From assembly GCA_036653535.1 (NCBI GenBank), contig JAVVTR010000001.1:1-64000 (forward strand): 64,000 nt of DNA, read 5' to 3'. The notes beneath the pieces were generated by a model, which ran no database searches, had not been told where the DNA came from, and saw only the letters and a program-made list of their open reading frames with translations. Source of the DNA: JAVVTR01 sp036653535. Lineage in GTDB: Bacteria > Bacteroidota > Bacteroidia > Bacteroidales > P3. The first letter of the stretch is position 1, and every line of letters begins with the position of its first letter. The translations under genes were made by a program, and so were the position numbers. Positions 15,818 to 26,607 of the stretch are shown in pieces.

Positions 15818-18800
15818 CTATTTTTTCTTTTTATCTAAATATTTTTCCTGAATATTTTGCCATAAACTATAAAAATTAGGAATAAATAGAGTACCAATAA
15901 ACACCGTTGCAAGCATTCCGAAAAACACAGCTACTCCTAAAGAAACTCTACTGGCCGCACCGGCTCCAGTTGCTACAACTAAGGGAAATACGCCTAAAAT
16001 AAAAGCAATAGAGGTCATCAAAATCGGACGGAAACGCACTCGACCCGCTTCTATAGCCGATTCATCTATGCTCTTTCCTGTTGCCCGAAAATCTCGCGCA
16101 AATTCTACTATTAAAATAGCATTTTTGGCAGAAAGTCCTATTAATAATACTATTCCTATTTGAGTATATACACTAATAGGCAAGCCTAAAAGCATACACC
16201 CAATAATAACCCCTAATAAAGCAATAGGTAAGCCCATAATAACTGCTATAGGACTTGTCCAACTTTCATATTGAGCGGAAAGCACCAAGAATGCCACCAA
16301 AATCGCCAAAGCAAAAATAATAGCAGTAGAAGAGGCTGCCGCTTTTTCTTGATAAGCCATAGAGGTCCATTGGCTACTAAAATGATTCCCTAATAACTCT
16401 TTAGACATACTCTCCATTACAGCAATGGCTTCTCCGGAACTTTTCCCAGGAGCTGGATTCCCGGAAATAATAGTAGAGGTGTACATATTGTAACGTTGCA
16501 GTAATTCCGGTCCAAACGTATTATCTATCACTGCGAAGGCAGAGAAAGGAACCATTTGACCTTCTGCATTACGAACACTTAATTTAAGAACATCCTTGTC
16601 TACAGAACGGGATTCGCCATTAGATTGAATTTTTACTTGATAGGTTCGCCCGAATTTCACGAAATCATTTACATAAGCCGATCCCATGTAAGAAGCCAAG
16701 GTGGCAAATACGTCCGACATAGACAAATGTAAAGCCTTTATTTTATCCCTATCTATCTTTACAAATCTTTGAGGAATAGAAGCCCGAAATGTGTTTCTCA
16801 AACCAGAAAGGCCACTTTGAGTATTTCCTACTTGACAAAGTTCCGTAGCCATTTTTTGCAACTCCAAACTTCCTAATTTACTTCTATCTTGTAAAACAAA
16901 TTCAAAACCGCCGGAGGTTCCCAAGCCGGTAATAGCAGGAGGTGAAAAAGCAAAGCTATTACAAGATTGTAAATTATAAGCTCTTTTATTATACTCTGCT
17001 ACAAGAGCATCCACGCTTCTCTCTTCCTCTTGTCTCTTACTCCAATCTTCCAAAATAACTACAAAACTTCCAAAATTAGAAATTTGCGCTCCATCCACCA
17101 TAGAAAATCCATCAATAGTTAAATACGATTTTACTCCAGGTAAAGAATCCAATATGTTTTTTTCAATATAATTCGTGCTCATTTTAGTTTCGTGGAGCGA
17201 TGCTCCATCTGGAAGCTGGGCACTAACCATAAAATAACCTAAATCCTCGCTGGGGACAAAAGTAGTTGGCCATTTTAAAAAACCAAACATAGCCGCACCT
17301 GCGATGAAAGCAAAGGAAAGCAATGTAACTTTCTTATGCTTCAAAAAAGTAGTTACTATGGAGGTGTAAATATTGGTAAGTTTTCCAAAATACTTATTAA
17401 AGTAACGAAAAATAAAAAAATTATTTTCCTTAGGAGTCTTAAGTAAAATAGCACATAAAGCAGGTGTAAGGGTTAATGCACAAACGCCACTTAATACCGT
17501 GGAAACCGCAATAGTTAAGGCAAACTGCTTATATAATTCACCCGTAATACCTCCTATAAATGCCGTTGGAATAAAAACAGATAAGAGTACTAATACCACC
17601 CCTACTACTGGCCCAGTAACCTCGTCCATAGATAAGGAGGTTGCTTCCTTGGCTGTTAATTTTGGATCCAGTTCCATGTGTCGAGAAACATTTTCCACAA
17701 TAATAATGGCATCATCCACTACAATACCTATAGCCAAAATAATTCCAAAAAGCGTAAGCATATTAATAGAAAAACCCATTAATTGCATGGCAGCGAAAGT
17801 ACCTATCAAGGAAACCGGAATAGTTAAAGTAGGTATTAAAATAGCTCTCCAGTTTTGTAAAAAAAGCATAATTACTATTAACACCAAAGCTATTGCTTCA
17901 AATAAAGTGACATAAACCTCATCTATAGATGCAACCACAAACTGAGTGGTATCCAAAGTAACTTCATAAGATAATCCCTTGGGAAAGAATTGGGACAATT
18001 CGTCCATTTTAGCTCGAATTTCTTCTGCAATTTCTAACGCATTAGAACCTGGCAATTGATACACAGCTAAAGAAGCAACTGGTTTCCCTTTTAAATAACA
18101 TTCTACATTGTAATTTTTACTTCCCAAGTCAATAGTAGCCACATCTTTCAATCGTAGAATCGTTCCATCTTGGAGCGTTTTAACAATTACATTACCAAAT
18201 TCGGAAACGTCTGTTAAACGACCTTGTACATTGAGCGTATATTGATGTGCAGGCTTAGGATTTTCAGTAGGTTCCTCCCCTACTTTACCAGCAGATACCT
18301 CCACGTTTTGCTCATTTAAAGCCGACATAATATCCAATGGTGTCAAGCCTCTTATTTGCAATTTATCTGGATCCAACCAAATACGCATACTATATTCATC
18401 CGCTCCAAAGAGCCCCACATCTCCAACACCCTTCAGCCGAGAAAGTTCATCGGAAATATTCAATTTTGCATAATTGGAAAGATAAAGCCCATCAATTTCA
18501 GGATTATCCGATTTAATGGACACATACATTACAATATTGGTCGATTTTTTCTTGGTAGTAATTCCTAATCGAGTAACATCCGAAGGTAAATTACTCATAG
18601 CTATACTAACCTTATTTTGCACTAAAACCGTGGCCATATCTATATTCGTACCTACATCGAAAGTAACGGTAAGAGTATAGCTCCCGGCACTGGATGAAGA
18701 GGAGGACATATAAATCATTCCTTCTACTCCATTTACTTGCTCTTCTATAGGTTGACCCACCGTTTGAGCTATAGTCTCCGCACTAGCACCAGGATAATAA

Positions 18801-18940
18801 GCGGTTATATTTACAGTAGGGGGAGTTATATCTGGATATTGTGCAATAGGTAATATCCTCATCGTTACCAAACCAGCCACTACAATCAAAATCGCCAATA
18901 CAGTAGCAAAAATAGGTCTATGGATAAAAAATTTTGACAT
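15818..18940 (-). CDS. RND multidrug efflux permease (AcrB/MexB family)
   Basis: A 1040-residue HAE1-type RND pump with twelve membrane helices and two large periplasmic loops. The N-terminus (FFIHRPIFATVLAILIVVAG), the proton-relay Asp pair in GIVVDDAIIIVENV, and the later Lys in LLIGLSAKNAILIVEFARD are intact, so it should be active. It exports drugs, bile salts or dyes across the envelope using proton influx. It is the last gene of an adaptor-permease-channel operon whose channel gene comes first. Confidence 0.96.
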   Translation of the reverse strand: MSKFFIHRPIFATVLAILIVVAGLVTMRILPIAQYPDITPPTVNITAYYPGASAETIAQTVGQPIEEQVNGVEGMIYMSSSSSSAGSYTLTVTFDVGTNIDMATVLVQNKVSIAMSNLPSDVTRLGITTKKKSTNIVMYVSIKSDNPEIDGLYLSNYAKLNISDELSRLKGVGDVGLFGADEYSMRIWLDPDKLQIRGLTPLDIMSALNEQNVEVSAGKVGEEPTENPKPAHQYTLNVQGRLTDVSEFGNVIVKTLQDGTILRLKDVATIDLGSKNYNVECYLKGKPVASLAVYQLPGSNALEIAEEIRAKMDELSQFFPKGLSYEVTLDTTQFVVASIDEVYVTLFEAIALVLIVIMLFLQNWRAILIPTLTIPVSLIGTFAAMQLMGFSINMLTLFGIILAIGIVVDDAIIIVENVSRHMELDPKLTAKEATSLSMDEVTGPVVGVVLVLLSVFIPTAFIGGITGELYKQFALTIAVSTVLSGVCALTLTPALCAILLKTPKENNFFIFRYFNKYFGKLTNIYTSIVTTFLKHKKVTLLSFAFIAGAAMFGFLKWPTTFVPSEDLGYFMVSAQLPDGASLHETKMSTNYIEKNILDSLPGVKSYLTIDGFSMVDGAQISNFGSFVVILEDWSKRQEEERSVDALVAEYNKRAYNLQSCNSFAFSPPAITGLGTSGGFEFVLQDRSKLGSLELQKMATELCQVGNTQSGLSGLRNTFRASIPQRFVKIDRDKIKALHLSMSDVFATLASYMGSAYVNDFVKFGRTYQVKIQSNGESRSVDKDVLKLSVRNAEGQMVPFSAFAVIDNTFGPELLQRYNMYTSTIISGNPAPGKSSGEAIAVMESMSKELLGNHFSSQWTSMAYQEKAAASSTAIIFALAILVAFLVLSAQYESWTSPIAVIMGLPIALLGVIIGCMLLGLPISVYTQIGIVLLIGLSAKNAILIVEFARDFRATGKSIDESAIEAGRVRFRPILMTSIAFILGVFPLVVATGAGAASRVSLGVAVFFGMLATVFIGTLFIPNFYSLWQNIQEKYLDKKKK

Positions 18941-18951
18941 AAAATTTATCT

Positions 18952-20091
18952 TTATTTTGAAGCCGTTAAATCAACAACTACCGGTTTAATGGTTTGTCCA
19001 TCTGTTACTTTTAATAGGGCTTTTGTAACAAATAATTCATTAGGATTTAATCCTTTGGTAATCTCTTTAAGATTATCCCCACTTGCAGCTTCTATTTGAA
19101 CACTTCTATATTTTACCACATTACTATCCCCAAGTACATAAACATAACTACCCGATTGATCGCTCCCTATAGACATAGCCGGAACAACTACTGCATCCGG
19201 ATCTTTTTCGTAAGGAACCCTAACCCGTACATACAAGCCGGAAGAAAGTTCCCCTTTGGGATTATTTACAATAGCACGCATAGCAAAGGTTCCAGTAGAC
19301 AAATCTACATTAGGAGAGATATAGTCTATAGTACCATCATAAATTAAATCCTTATCGTTATTAAGCATAATCTCCACAGGAATTTTTCCTTGTTTTTTTA
19401 TTTTCTGATCCGGCTGCGTTTTTAATAAAATTATATACTTTGAATCTTCTATCCTAAAATTAACATACATTTGATTATCTTCATAAATAGTAGCCAAAAC
19501 CTGCGCATTATTTACAAAATTTCCTTGATCTATAAGATTTTTAGTGATACGCCCACTAAAAGGAGCCCGTACATAACAGTATTGAAGACTTTGCTCAGCC
19601 ATATCCAATTGCGACTGAGCCGATTTTAAAGCAGCTTTCGACTGATCAACCGCAGTTTGTGCCTTAATTACATCAATTTGACTCACAGCATTACTTTTGG
19701 CTGCTTCCAATACCCTTTTCAAAGACTCTTGAGTTAAACGTAATTCAGCTTGTGTATTAGACACATTGGCTGCTGCTTCATTTACCTTGTCTTTATAGGC
19801 TTGTGGTTCTATAACAAATAATAAATCGCCCTTATTCACTCTGCTCCCTGGTTGATAATTAATAGATTCTAAAAAGCCCGATACACGAGCTACCAAATCT
19901 ACCGTATTTAGGGCCTGTGTATAGGCCGGGTATTCAAAGAAATGAGTCACCTCCATTTGTATGGGTTTAGATACTTCTATCTCCGATAAGGGAGGACTTT
20001 GATATTTGTTTTTAGAAGAACACGAATAAGCCAAAACGCCGAGTAAAGCCATCATTATGCAAATAGATCCGATACTTAAAAATCTTTTCAT
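18952..20091 (-). CDS. RND efflux periplasmic adaptor (AcrA/MexA family) lipoprotein
   Basis: From the ATG at 20091 the protein is 379 residues and starts MKRFLSIGSICIMMALLG with a lipobox ending LAYSC. The longer upstream frame has no signal features. A barrel-sandwich half motif (LESINYQPGSRVNKGDLLFV), a coiled-coil hairpin (about residues 85-155) and YCYVRAPFSGRITKNLIDQG mark a membrane fusion protein. It links the permease at 15818 with the outer-membrane channel. It follows the channel gene by 28 bases and precedes the permease by 11. Confidence 0.94.
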   Translation of the reverse strand: MKRFLSIGSICIMMALLGVLAYSCSSKNKYQSPPLSEIEVSKPIQMEVTHFFEYPAYTQALNTVDLVARVSGFLESINYQPGSRVNKGDLLFVIEPQAYKDKVNEAAANVSNTQAELRLTQESLKRVLEAAKSNAVSQIDVIKAQTAVDQSKAALKSAQSQLDMAEQSLQYCYVRAPFSGRITKNLIDQGNFVNNAQVLATIYEDNQMYVNFRIEDSKYIILLKTQPDQKIKKQGKIPVEIMLNNDKDLIYDGTIDYISPNVDLSTGTFAMRAIVNNPKGELSSGLYVRVRVPYEKDPDAVVVPAMSIGSDQSGSYVYVLGDSNVVKYRSVQIEAASGDNLKEITKGLNPNELFVTKALLKVTDGQTIKPVVVDLTASK

Positions 20092-20119
20092 TGTTCGTTT
20101 AAATTTCCCAATTTTTAAT

Positions 20120-21517
20120 TTATTTTTTCTTAGCCGTTGTAGGAACATTTTCAAGTTGCCAGCCGCCACCCAAAGCCTTGTAAAGGAGAATAAGTTGTTG
20201 TAGTGAAGTACCAGCCACATCTACATATGCATTTTCATAACTCAATAAAGAGCGCTGTGCATCCAATACATTTTGAAAGCCCGACAATCCTTGTGTGTAT
20301 AAATCCAACGACAAAGTAAGAGTAAGTTTCGCTTGGTCCACCGCCGAAGCATTGGCTTTAATTTGATCTATAGACTTTGCATAAAAATTCATGGCATTAT
20401 CTACATCTTCCAACGCAATTAAAATAGTTTGATTATAATTATTAATACTTTCGTCTAACTGAGCTTTGGCAAGTTTAGTAGCCTGATTATTTTCTAATCC
20501 AGTAAATATATTCCAACGAATCGAAGGACCAATTTGCCAAACCATATTATCCTTATTTACAAAATCTTTGAAATTTTCTGAATTGTAACCAAAAGAACCA
20601 TGCACATAAAATTTAGGCCACCAATCCGCTTTGGTTGCTCCTACATAAGCAGCCTTTGACAATATGGTTTTCTCCGCAGCCGTTACATCTGGCCTTTGAC
20701 GAACAATTTGTGCTGGAATACCTACTGCAATTTTGGATGGAGGATTAGGTAATCGCTGATATGCTTGTAATTCCTTTCTCATTTGCCAAGGATATTTTCC
20801 AAGCAAAACACTAAGAGCATTACTATAACATATACTTTGTGCTTCCCATGCAGGAATAATCGCTTTGGTACTTTCATACACAGTTTTAGCCTGGGCAACG
20901 TCCAAAGCAGAAACTAAACCTGCACTATATCTTGCCTCCGCAATTTTTAAAATATCTTCCTGAGATTTAAGATTGATATTTGCCACATACAATTGGTTTT
21001 GAGCCACACGCAAATTGATATAGGTCGAAGCTACCTGAGCACAAAGCGACACTAATACCGCATTGTATTCCGATTGACTAACATTAAACATTTCTTTTTG
21101 TGATTTGGCACGATTACGAATACTTCCAATTAAATCCACTTCCCAAGACAAATCGACTTGAGCGCTTCCATGTTGTGTTCTTCCTGTTTGCGATTGCTGA
21201 GGCATCCAAGCCGCTTCCACCCCAATTTTAGGATAAAATCCACTTTGTTGCATACGCATATTAGCACGAGATTGATCCATACGATCGGCAGCCATAAGAA
21301 TATCGTAGTTGTTTTCCACTGCTTCCACTATTAGTCGGCTCAACACACTATCATTAAATGTATTCCACCACCTATCTTCGGAAGGTAAAGTTGGGTCAAA
21401 TAACTCACTCTCTACCCAAGCATTAGGGATACTGTCTTTTAAGTATTTATCCATTTGAGCATAGGAGGTGGTAGAGCCTACAAGCAACAGTACCACCCAT
21501 ATTACTTTCCTTTGCAT
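20120..21517 (-). CDS. Outer-membrane efflux channel (TolC/OprM-type, NodT family)
   Basis: The ATG at 21517 gives a clear signal peptide (MQRKVIWVVLLLVGSTTSYA); an earlier in-frame start adds nine residues only. The mature part of about 445 residues has the TolC duplication: ESELFDPTLPSEDRWW near the N-terminus, VDLSWEVDLIGSIRNRAKSQ in the first repeat, and IGPSIRWNIFTGLENNQATK in the second. Unlike many OprM relatives it lacks a lipobox. It is the first gene of the efflux operon. Confidence 0.94.
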   Translation of the reverse strand: MQRKVIWVVLLLVGSTTSYAQMDKYLKDSIPNAWVESELFDPTLPSEDRWWNTFNDSVLSRLIVEAVENNYDILMAADRMDQSRANMRMQQSGFYPKIGVEAAWMPQQSQTGRTQHGSAQVDLSWEVDLIGSIRNRAKSQKEMFNVSQSEYNAVLVSLCAQVASTYINLRVAQNQLYVANINLKSQEDILKIAEARYSAGLVSALDVAQAKTVYESTKAIIPAWEAQSICYSNALSVLLGKYPWQMRKELQAYQRLPNPPSKIAVGIPAQIVRQRPDVTAAEKTILSKAAYVGATKADWWPKFYVHGSFGYNSENFKDFVNKDNMVWQIGPSIRWNIFTGLENNQATKLAKAQLDESINNYNQTILIALEDVDNAMNFYAKSIDQIKANASAVDQAKLTLTLSLDLYTQGLSGFQNVLDAQRSLLSYENAYVDVAGTSLQQLILLYKALGGGWQLENVPTTAKKK

Positions 21518-21541
21518 ATCTTCTTTTAGTGTTAAACGAAA

Positions 21542-21549
21542 CAAAGATA
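21542..21549 (-). promoter_or_regulatory. Possible -7 element of the RND operon
   Basis: On the minus strand TATCTTTG fits TAnnTTTG and lies 24 bases before the channel gene's ATG. No TTG is present at the expected -33 distance, so the call is tentative. No regulator gene is adjacent. Confidence 0.4.
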
Positions 21550-21679
21550 GTAAAATTCAAATGTAATACTACCCGTTTTTACTCACATTTCGCTATTTTG
21601 CTTTTTTTAACGTTTCATAATAAAACGAAATAGTCTGCATAAAATTGATTTTCGTTTATTAAATCAAAAAAAAAAAAAG

Positions 21680-23236
21680 ATGATTGCCAAAACCTTTGGA
21701 GGCGCCTTAGTGGGCATAGATGCACTAAGCATTCGTGTTGAAACCAGCATAGAATTGGGCGTGAATTTTATGTTAGTTGGACTTCCGGATATAGCGGTAA
21801 AAGAAAGTCATTATCGCATAGCTACTGCGTTACAACAAACAGGATATCATGTTCCTGGAAGAAAAATTATCATTAATATGGCTCCGGCCGATCTTCGCAA
21901 GGAAGGCGCTGCTTACGACCTAACCTTAGCTATTGGAATATTAGCCGCATCCAACCAAATAAAGAATTCCGGACCCATTAAAAATTCTATTGAAGATTAC
22001 ATGATTATGGGAGAATTATCTTTGGATGGATATCTACAACCTATTAAAGGGGCTCTCTCTCTTACTATAGAAGCTTTAAAACAACATTTTAAAGGCATTA
22101 TATTGCCAATACAAAATGCCAAAGAAGCGGCCATTGTGAATGGGATAAAAGTTTATGGAGCCACTAAATTAACAGAAGTAATAGATTTTTTCAAAGGCTA
22201 CGACCATTTACAAGCCATGAATTATCCACCAAACAAAGAGTGTACTCCCTATACAGAAGATGACTTAGATTTTTCCGATGTAAAAGGCCAAGAAGCTGCA
22301 AAGAGAGCTTTAGAAATCACTGCGGCAGGGGGACATAATATTTTATTAATTGGTCCTCCGGGATCCGGAAAAACAATGTTAGCCAAACGACTACCAAGTA
22401 TCTTACCTCCATTATCCTTAGAAGAAGCTTTGGAAACTACCAAAATACACTCCGTAGCCGGGAAGTTGTCGAATTACACTTCTTTAATGACCAAGCGCCC
22501 TTTTAGAGATCCTCATCATACTATCAGTTACACCGCCTTAGTGGGCGGCGGTTCCAATCCACAACCGGGAGAAATATCCTTAGCCCATAATGGGGTTTTG
22601 TTTTTAGACGAATTACCAGAATTTACAAGAACTACTTTAGAAGTATTAAGACAACCTTTGGAAGATAGACACATTTGCATATCCAGGGCAAAAATGAAAG
22701 TAGAATATCCAGCCGGATTTATGTTAGTCGCCTCCATGAATCCTTGCCCTTGCGGATACTATAATTCACCCAGCATTCCCTGTACTTGCAAACCTGATAC
22801 CATACAAAAATATTTAAACAAAATTTCCGGGCCATTATTAGATCGCATTGACCTACAAATACAAGTTTCTCCTGTCAAGTACACCGATTTAGCTAAAGAG
22901 GAAAAAGCAGAAAGTAGTGCGGAAATTAATAGAAGAGTAATGGAAGCTCGACGTCTACAAGACTTACGTTTTAAAAACAGCAAAATTCACTGCAACGCAC
23001 AAATGAACACACGTCAAATCACACAATTTTGTGTTCTCTCCGATTCTTGTAAAAATTTATTAGAACACACCACCAATATTTATCATCTTTCCGCTAGAGC
23101 CTATCATAGAATTTTAAAAGTAGCTCGAACCATTGCCGACTTAAAGCATGCAGAAGTTATTACAGAAGAACACATAGCCGAAGCTATTCATTATCGCTGC
23201 TTAGATAAGGGAAATTGGGGCGAACAAAACATTTAA
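21680..23236 (+). CDS. comM: YifB/ComM-family Mg-chelatase-like AAA+ ATPase
   Basis: A 518-residue protein. The N-terminal domain has SIELGVNFMLVGLPDIAVKE and GRKIIINMAPADLRKEGAAY, the AAA+ core has ITAAGGHNILLIGPPGSGKT (Walker A) and GVLFLDELPEF (Walker B), and a C-terminal Mg_chelatase_C domain follows. A likely zinc-binding cluster, NPCPCGYYNSPSIPCTC, lies near residue 355. ComM-type helicases promote branch migration during natural transformation; the family is also widespread in non-competent species. The ATG follows an A-rich tract. It converges with recQ across 23 bases. Confidence 0.93.
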   Translation: MIAKTFGGALVGIDALSIRVETSIELGVNFMLVGLPDIAVKESHYRIATALQQTGYHVPGRKIIINMAPADLRKEGAAYDLTLAIGILAASNQIKNSGPIKNSIEDYMIMGELSLDGYLQPIKGALSLTIEALKQHFKGIILPIQNAKEAAIVNGIKVYGATKLTEVIDFFKGYDHLQAMNYPPNKECTPYTEDDLDFSDVKGQEAAKRALEITAAGGHNILLIGPPGSGKTMLAKRLPSILPPLSLEEALETTKIHSVAGKLSNYTSLMTKRPFRDPHHTISYTALVGGGSNPQPGEISLAHNGVLFLDELPEFTRTTLEVLRQPLEDRHICISRAKMKVEYPAGFMLVASMNPCPCGYYNSPSIPCTCKPDTIQKYLNKISGPLLDRIDLQIQVSPVKYTDLAKEEKAESSAEINRRVMEARRLQDLRFKNSKIHCNAQMNTRQITQFCVLSDSCKNLLEHTTNIYHLSARAYHRILKVARTIADLKHAEVITEEHIAEAIHYRCLDKGNWGEQNI

Positions 23237-23259
23237 CTATAAACGCCATTCAAACACCA

Positions 23260-25185
23260 CTATTGATTTTTCCAGCGAAAAGAGTTGGTTCCCACTTTTT
23301 CTAAATTATCCTCCTCTAATAAATGTTGCCAAAAAAGACAAATTTTCTCTTCTGCAAACTGAGGAAATAATTCTATTACTTGACGTATATCCAAGGCCTT
23401 TTCTTGTAATAACGGACGTAAAACGCAAAGCATAGATTCATATTCGGAAGCATGAACCCTTTTTTGCATATCCCCTAAACATACATCGCAATGTTTACAT
23501 TTTGTTTCATTCTGTTCTCCAAAATAATGCAACAAATATAAGGAACGACAAGTTTTAGAAGCACTAACATAATCCAAAACGGCATCTAACTTTCGCTGCG
23601 CATTTTTTTTTCTATCCATATAAGTTTGTGGACTTAATGCGTTTTTTCTAAAATCCACCCTTGAACTCACATACGTAAGAGAAATGCCTTGTTGTAAAGG
23701 CTGATAATCTATAATAAACCACGAATGAAGTTGACACAAGGAGGCTACTATTTTTTCTTCTGTACTATGCCCATGTTGAGCTAAATCCTTTTCATAAATA
23801 GAAACATAATCGCTAAACATTCTCCCCCCATAAGAACGCAATAAATCTTGTATCATAAATTCATAATCAGGATGCTCTATGGCAAATTTATAGGCATCTT
23901 CATAGGCTATAAGCATTCTTACCTTTGAGGTATCTCTTAAATTTTCCGAAAGAGTTAAAAGACCTTCTTTTTGAAGAAATCCTAATGCACTAAATGTTTC
24001 TATTATGGGTAATTTATACGTATTACAAAATTCTTTAATATCTATTTTAAAGACGCTACCCTCGCCCATACCCACTGGAATTTGATAATAATTTCCTAAG
24101 GCTTCATACACGTTTTTTATAAAAACAAGTTCCGGATAGGTTTTAGAAAAACGTTCCTCTACTTCTTTTTTGTCGGAAGGATGATAAAGCAATATAGCAA
24201 AAGCCCTCTTTCCATCTCGCCCACCACGGCCTGCCTCTTGAAAATAAGCCTCTAAGGTATCGGGCAAATCCACATGTACTACAAAACGAACATTGCTCTT
24301 ATCTATGCCCATGCCAAAAGCATTAGTGGCAACGATAACCTGTACACGATCTTCTTTCCAATTCTCTTGCCTTTGATTTCTAAGAGAAGTCGACAAACCA
24401 GCATGATAACTTGCAGCCGATATACCATTTCTACAAAGAAAATCTGCCACGTCTACCGTTTTTCTTCGATTCCTTACGTAAACTATTCCCGATCCTTTTA
24501 CTTTACGAATAATACGGAGTAATCGTCCAAATTTATCTTCTTCTTCAATAACATAATAAGTAAGATTATCTCTTTGGAAACTTTTTTGAAAAAGTTTGAA
24601 AGGTTGAATATGTAATTTTTTTTGTATATCCTCCACTACTTCCTTGGTAGCAGTAGCTGTCAGAGCCAATAATGGTACTCCCGGAAGATAATCTCTAAGA
24701 GAACTTATTTCCAAATAAGCAGGACGAAAATCGTAACCCCACTGAGAAATGCAATGCGCCTCATCCACCGCCAATAAACAAACTTTCATTTGTTTTAAAT
24801 GGGCTATAAATTTTTCATTTTTACAACGCTCCGGAGAAACATACAAAAATTTTAATCTTCCGAACACCGCTTGATTTAAATACAAATCCGTTTCCGCCTC
24901 AGAAAGTCCACTATAAATGGCCTCCGCCGCAATATCTCTCTTTTTTAAATTTTCTATTTGATCTTTCATCAAAGCAATTAAAGGAGATACGACTATACAT
25001 ACCCCCTCTAATACTAAAGCTGGAACTTGAAAACATATAGATTTTCCACCACCGGTTGGCAGAAGGGCTAAAGCATCTTTCCCCTCCAAAATATGCAAAA
25101 TAATTTCTTCCTGCAAGGAACGAAATTGTTTGTACCCCCAGTATAATTCTAATATCCGATGTATTTTACTTTGGTTGGATTCCAA
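23260..25185 (-). CDS. recQ: ATP-dependent DNA helicase RecQ
   Basis: A 641-residue RecQ with helicase motifs in order: ALLPTGGGKSICFQVPAL (motif I), AVDEAHCISQWGYDFRPAY (DEAH), LALTATATKEV, and VRFVVHVDLPDTLEAYFQEA with GRGGRD. The zinc-binding cysteines follow near residue 505 (CRSLYLLHYFG, KCKHCDVCLG). The RQC domain is recognisable and the C-terminus is short, so an HRDC domain is not clear. It unwinds recombination and replication intermediates. The start overlaps the upstream lipoprotein gene by 20 bases, so the two are probably translationally coupled. Confidence 0.93.
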   Translation of the reverse strand: MESNQSKIHRILELYWGYKQFRSLQEEIILHILEGKDALALLPTGGGKSICFQVPALVLEGVCIVVSPLIALMKDQIENLKKRDIAAEAIYSGLSEAETDLYLNQAVFGRLKFLYVSPERCKNEKFIAHLKQMKVCLLAVDEAHCISQWGYDFRPAYLEISSLRDYLPGVPLLALTATATKEVVEDIQKKLHIQPFKLFQKSFQRDNLTYYVIEEEDKFGRLLRIIRKVKGSGIVYVRNRRKTVDVADFLCRNGISAASYHAGLSTSLRNQRQENWKEDRVQVIVATNAFGMGIDKSNVRFVVHVDLPDTLEAYFQEAGRGGRDGKRAFAILLYHPSDKKEVEERFSKTYPELVFIKNVYEALGNYYQIPVGMGEGSVFKIDIKEFCNTYKLPIIETFSALGFLQKEGLLTLSENLRDTSKVRMLIAYEDAYKFAIEHPDYEFMIQDLLRSYGGRMFSDYVSIYEKDLAQHGHSTEEKIVASLCQLHSWFIIDYQPLQQGISLTYVSSRVDFRKNALSPQTYMDRKKNAQRKLDAVLDYVSASKTCRSLYLLHYFGEQNETKCKHCDVCLGDMQKRVHASEYESMLCVLRPLLQEKALDIRQVIELFPQFAEEKICLFWQHLLEEDNLEKVGTNSFRWKNQ

Positions 25186-26563
25186 TTATTTGAACATTTT
25201 TTACTTCCCAAGTAGCCGCATTATCCACACTACTCTTATAAACGAAAGCTATATAGATTTGTTTTCCCTTATAGGCGGTTAAATCTATTTTTCCGGAATT
25301 AACAAAATTGAAATCACTCCCTGTTGGCAAAATTGGAATGCTTAATGCGGTCCATGTAGCTGAATTTGGATCGTTATTATTTACTGGATTGTAATCGGAA
25401 GATATACGAATTTGGAAATCGCTCCATCCCTGAGATCGCATATAATTTAAAGCCTGATCAAAGGAACAATAAATTTCTTCATAACTTTCTGCAATAGTTA
25501 CCTCAGAGGAAATCAGCCAATCTTCATTGGGCACATTCCCACTCTCTACTGAATTCAAGCCTTTCATTAATGCACATTTATACTGAGAACTATAACTCCA
25601 AAGTTGATCCCCCAAAACACTAACCGGAGTAAAACTTCCTAAACTACTATTCATAGTTTGATCCAATAATTTATCTATAGTAATTTCTCCCGGATGCATA
25701 ACAAATCCACTTCCCGAATCTATATCACTATACATCCGCAAATAAAACTGTTTGTCGTTTCCAAAAACAGTATATATACAAGTAATATCCCCAGTTCCTC
25801 CAGGTACTTTTTCTTTATAAAACCTACAGGCACTACTGGTTCTTATAGATAAATTGGAACCCTCTCCTTGGATGGTAAAACTACGATTAGTAGAAGTAGG
25901 ATTGGAACCTAAAGCAGGAGCCGGAGCTAACTCTAACCCCACTTCTGCATCGTTAAACTGTACATTTTTTAACAGAACCAACTGATTGTATAATTCGGTA
26001 TTATCTAATTGTGCAGCAGTGGTTATAACTACAGGCTTAGGCAAATTTTCTTTATTAGGAACAGGACCATCCTTAAATACATGCAAGTCAAAAAGAGCAT
26101 CGGCAATACGTCCTAATTCATAAACACCATTATCCTGTTTATACTTATAGCCCAATTGAGGCAAACCGTTATAGCGCCCCATAAATAAACCATTGCATTT
26201 TACATATATTTTCTGACCTATAGGATAAAAATTATATAAGCCGGTTTTATCCACCGCTATATTCAATGCCTGATGTGTTCCATTCTCATCTCTCACATAC
26301 ATGCTTTTGTAAATATTTCCAGAAACATCATTCCCAATCACAGAAACATAAATATAAACATCCTTACTACCATCATAAGCAGATATAGAATCTAAACTCC
26401 CTATATAAAATCCCTTTAATTCATCTATGGTAATAACTACTGAATTTTCCGGTAATTTATAAGTAGATGAGCTTTGGTTCTCCACATCATCAAATCTCAT
26501 TTTTACACAACCACTCAGAAACAATAAACTGAAAAAACCGATTATAATTGTTATTTTTTTCAT
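25166..26563 (-). CDS. DUF5689-type lipoprotein with C-terminal adhesion-like domain
   Basis: A 465-residue lipoprotein (lipobox LLFLSGC). Residues 45-270 have the DUF5689 pattern, with VYIYVSVIGNDVSGNIYKSM and IGQKIYVKCNGLFMGRYNGL. It ends in a jelly-roll-like domain (about 300-465) with WSYSSQYKCALMKGLN, EDWLISSEV and KIDLTAYKGKQIYIAFVYKS, typical of choice-of-anchor or DUF5017-like modules. It is probably surface-exposed and works with the TonB receptor at 27489. Its substrate is unknown. It shares DUF5689 with the shorter neighbour at 26608. Confidence 0.75.
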   Translation of the reverse strand: MKKITIIIGFFSLLFLSGCVKMRFDDVENQSSSTYKLPENSVVITIDELKGFYIGSLDSISAYDGSKDVYIYVSVIGNDVSGNIYKSMYVRDENGTHQALNIAVDKTGLYNFYPIGQKIYVKCNGLFMGRYNGLPQLGYKYKQDNGVYELGRIADALFDLHVFKDGPVPNKENLPKPVVITTAAQLDNTELYNQLVLLKNVQFNDAEVGLELAPAPALGSNPTSTNRSFTIQGEGSNLSIRTSSACRFYKEKVPGGTGDITCIYTVFGNDKQFYLRMYSDIDSGSGFVMHPGEITIDKLLDQTMNSSLGSFTPVSVLGDQLWSYSSQYKCALMKGLNSVESGNVPNEDWLISSEVTIAESYEEIYCSFDQALNYMRSQGWSDFQIRISSDYNPVNNNDPNSATWTALSIPILPTGSDFNFVNSGKIDLTAYKGKQIYIAFVYKSSVDNAATWEVKNVQIIGIQPK

Positions 26564-26607
26564 CTTTCTTCGTTTGCTCTTTTAATTTATCAAAACAAAA
26601 ACTACTA

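Noticed and set aside
17499..17915. A 138-codon plus-strand frame inside the RND permease gene
   Set aside because: It is an antisense shadow of a well-conserved membrane gene with no motif of its own.
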